Assembly (NCBI GenBank): GCA_963728975.1
Contig: CAVSMF010000002.1
Location: 186,001 to 250,000 of the forward strand
Source of the DNA: DATFCK01 sp963728975
GTDB lineage: Bacteria > Verrucomicrobiota > Verrucomicrobiia > Chthoniobacterales > UBA10450
DNA: 64,000 nt
Direction: 5' to 3'
Positions 63,945 through 64,000 of the stretch are shown here, piece by piece. The notes beneath the pieces were generated by a model. It did not search any database. It was not told where the DNA came from and saw only the letters and a list, made by a program, of their open reading frames with translations. Made by a program: the position numbers and the translations under genes. Position 1 is the first letter of the stretch; each line of letters opens with the position of its first letter.

Positions 63945-64000
63945 ATGCGCATCGACCGTTTTACTCAAAAGATGCAGGAAGCGTTGCAGGCCGCGCAGGA
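63945..64000 (+). CDS. clpB: ClpB chaperone, first codons only
   Basis: Only 18 codons are present, reading MRIDRFTQKMQEALQAAQ, the conserved start of the AAA+ disaggregase ClpB. A gagg site lies directly before ATG 63945. The rest lies beyond the window. Confidence 0.85.
   Translation, partial: MRIDRFTQKMQEALQAAQ

Noticed and set aside
1..64000. tRNA or rRNA genes
   Set aside because: I saw no cloverleaf or conserved rRNA segments while reading; a covariance-model search would be needed to be certain.

Overview
The window looks like chromosomal DNA of a GC-rich, probably soil-living member of the Verrucomicrobiota (Chthoniobacterales-like). This is inferred from gene families, not from rRNA. 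The clues are a secreted DUF1800/DUF1501 pair, a TPR protein with a three-helix N-terminal membrane module, many small secreted proteins and hydrolases, many REP-like palindromes with a REP-associated tyrosine transposase (RAYT), and the first codons of clpB at the right edge. I saw no rRNA, tRNA or CRISPR array.

Layout. 0-9.4 kb: a TolC-type outer-membrane protein (cut by the left edge) with a PepSY protein, then OsmC, DUF4256, a LysR regulator divergent from an S9 peptidase, a bed of gene fossils (6.4-7.2 kb), a GlsB-like membrane protein and the TPR protein. 9.4-19.8 kb is an accessory and decay zone. It holds a DUF2281-type antitoxin with a PemK-like toxin truncated by a REP, and a 4.4-kb dead gene that once encoded an Mrr-like nuclease, a DEAH helicase and eleven helicase-associated repeats. 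It also holds a RAYT element with 28-bp inverted ends, IS3 fragments, a complete IS3 element, a DUF3667 membrane protein, and an XRE regulator bracketed by two near-identical 23-bp palindromes. 19.8-37 kb: an MFS exporter, HIT, lipocalin-like, SnoaL-like, DJ-1/PfpI, a RhlE helicase, a cupin, DUF1800-DUF1501, PhzF, two esterase/hydrolases, RidA-SDR and an anchored hypothetical. 37-54.7 kb: a broken DUF4062-type gene, a cupin, MOSC, two CBM48-like proteins (one fused to a hydrolase), several alpha/beta hydrolases, an EamA transporter, an MBL-fold hydrolase, a cNMP-binding/thioredoxin-reductase-like flavoprotein and a second S9 peptidase. 54.7-64 kb: a small membrane protein, a carboxymuconolactone-decarboxylase/AhpD-like gene with an in-frame TGA, a short asparaginase-like protein, a frame-broken dipeptide epimerase, a cytochrome c, two methyltransferases, a phosphatase, a GNAT enzyme, peptidase E, an unknown gene, a 130-bp tandem repeat and clpB.

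The main discovery candidate is the gene at 55123-55674 (minus). Its two halves share one frame and are separated only by a TGA in a Cys-Pro-Phe-(TGA) motif, at the place where the family has the second cysteine of CxxC. A perfect 7-bp hairpin with a GUG loop starts 11 nt after the TGA. This is the expected arrangement of a bacterial selenoprotein.

Gene interplay is mostly housekeeping, peptide turnover and redox. Likely functional groupings are TolC-PepSY, DUF1800-DUF1501, SDR-RidA-hydrolase, and the peptide/wall-recycling neighbours asparaginase-like plus dipeptide epimerase. Many intergenic regions carry several unrelated families of hairpin repeats.
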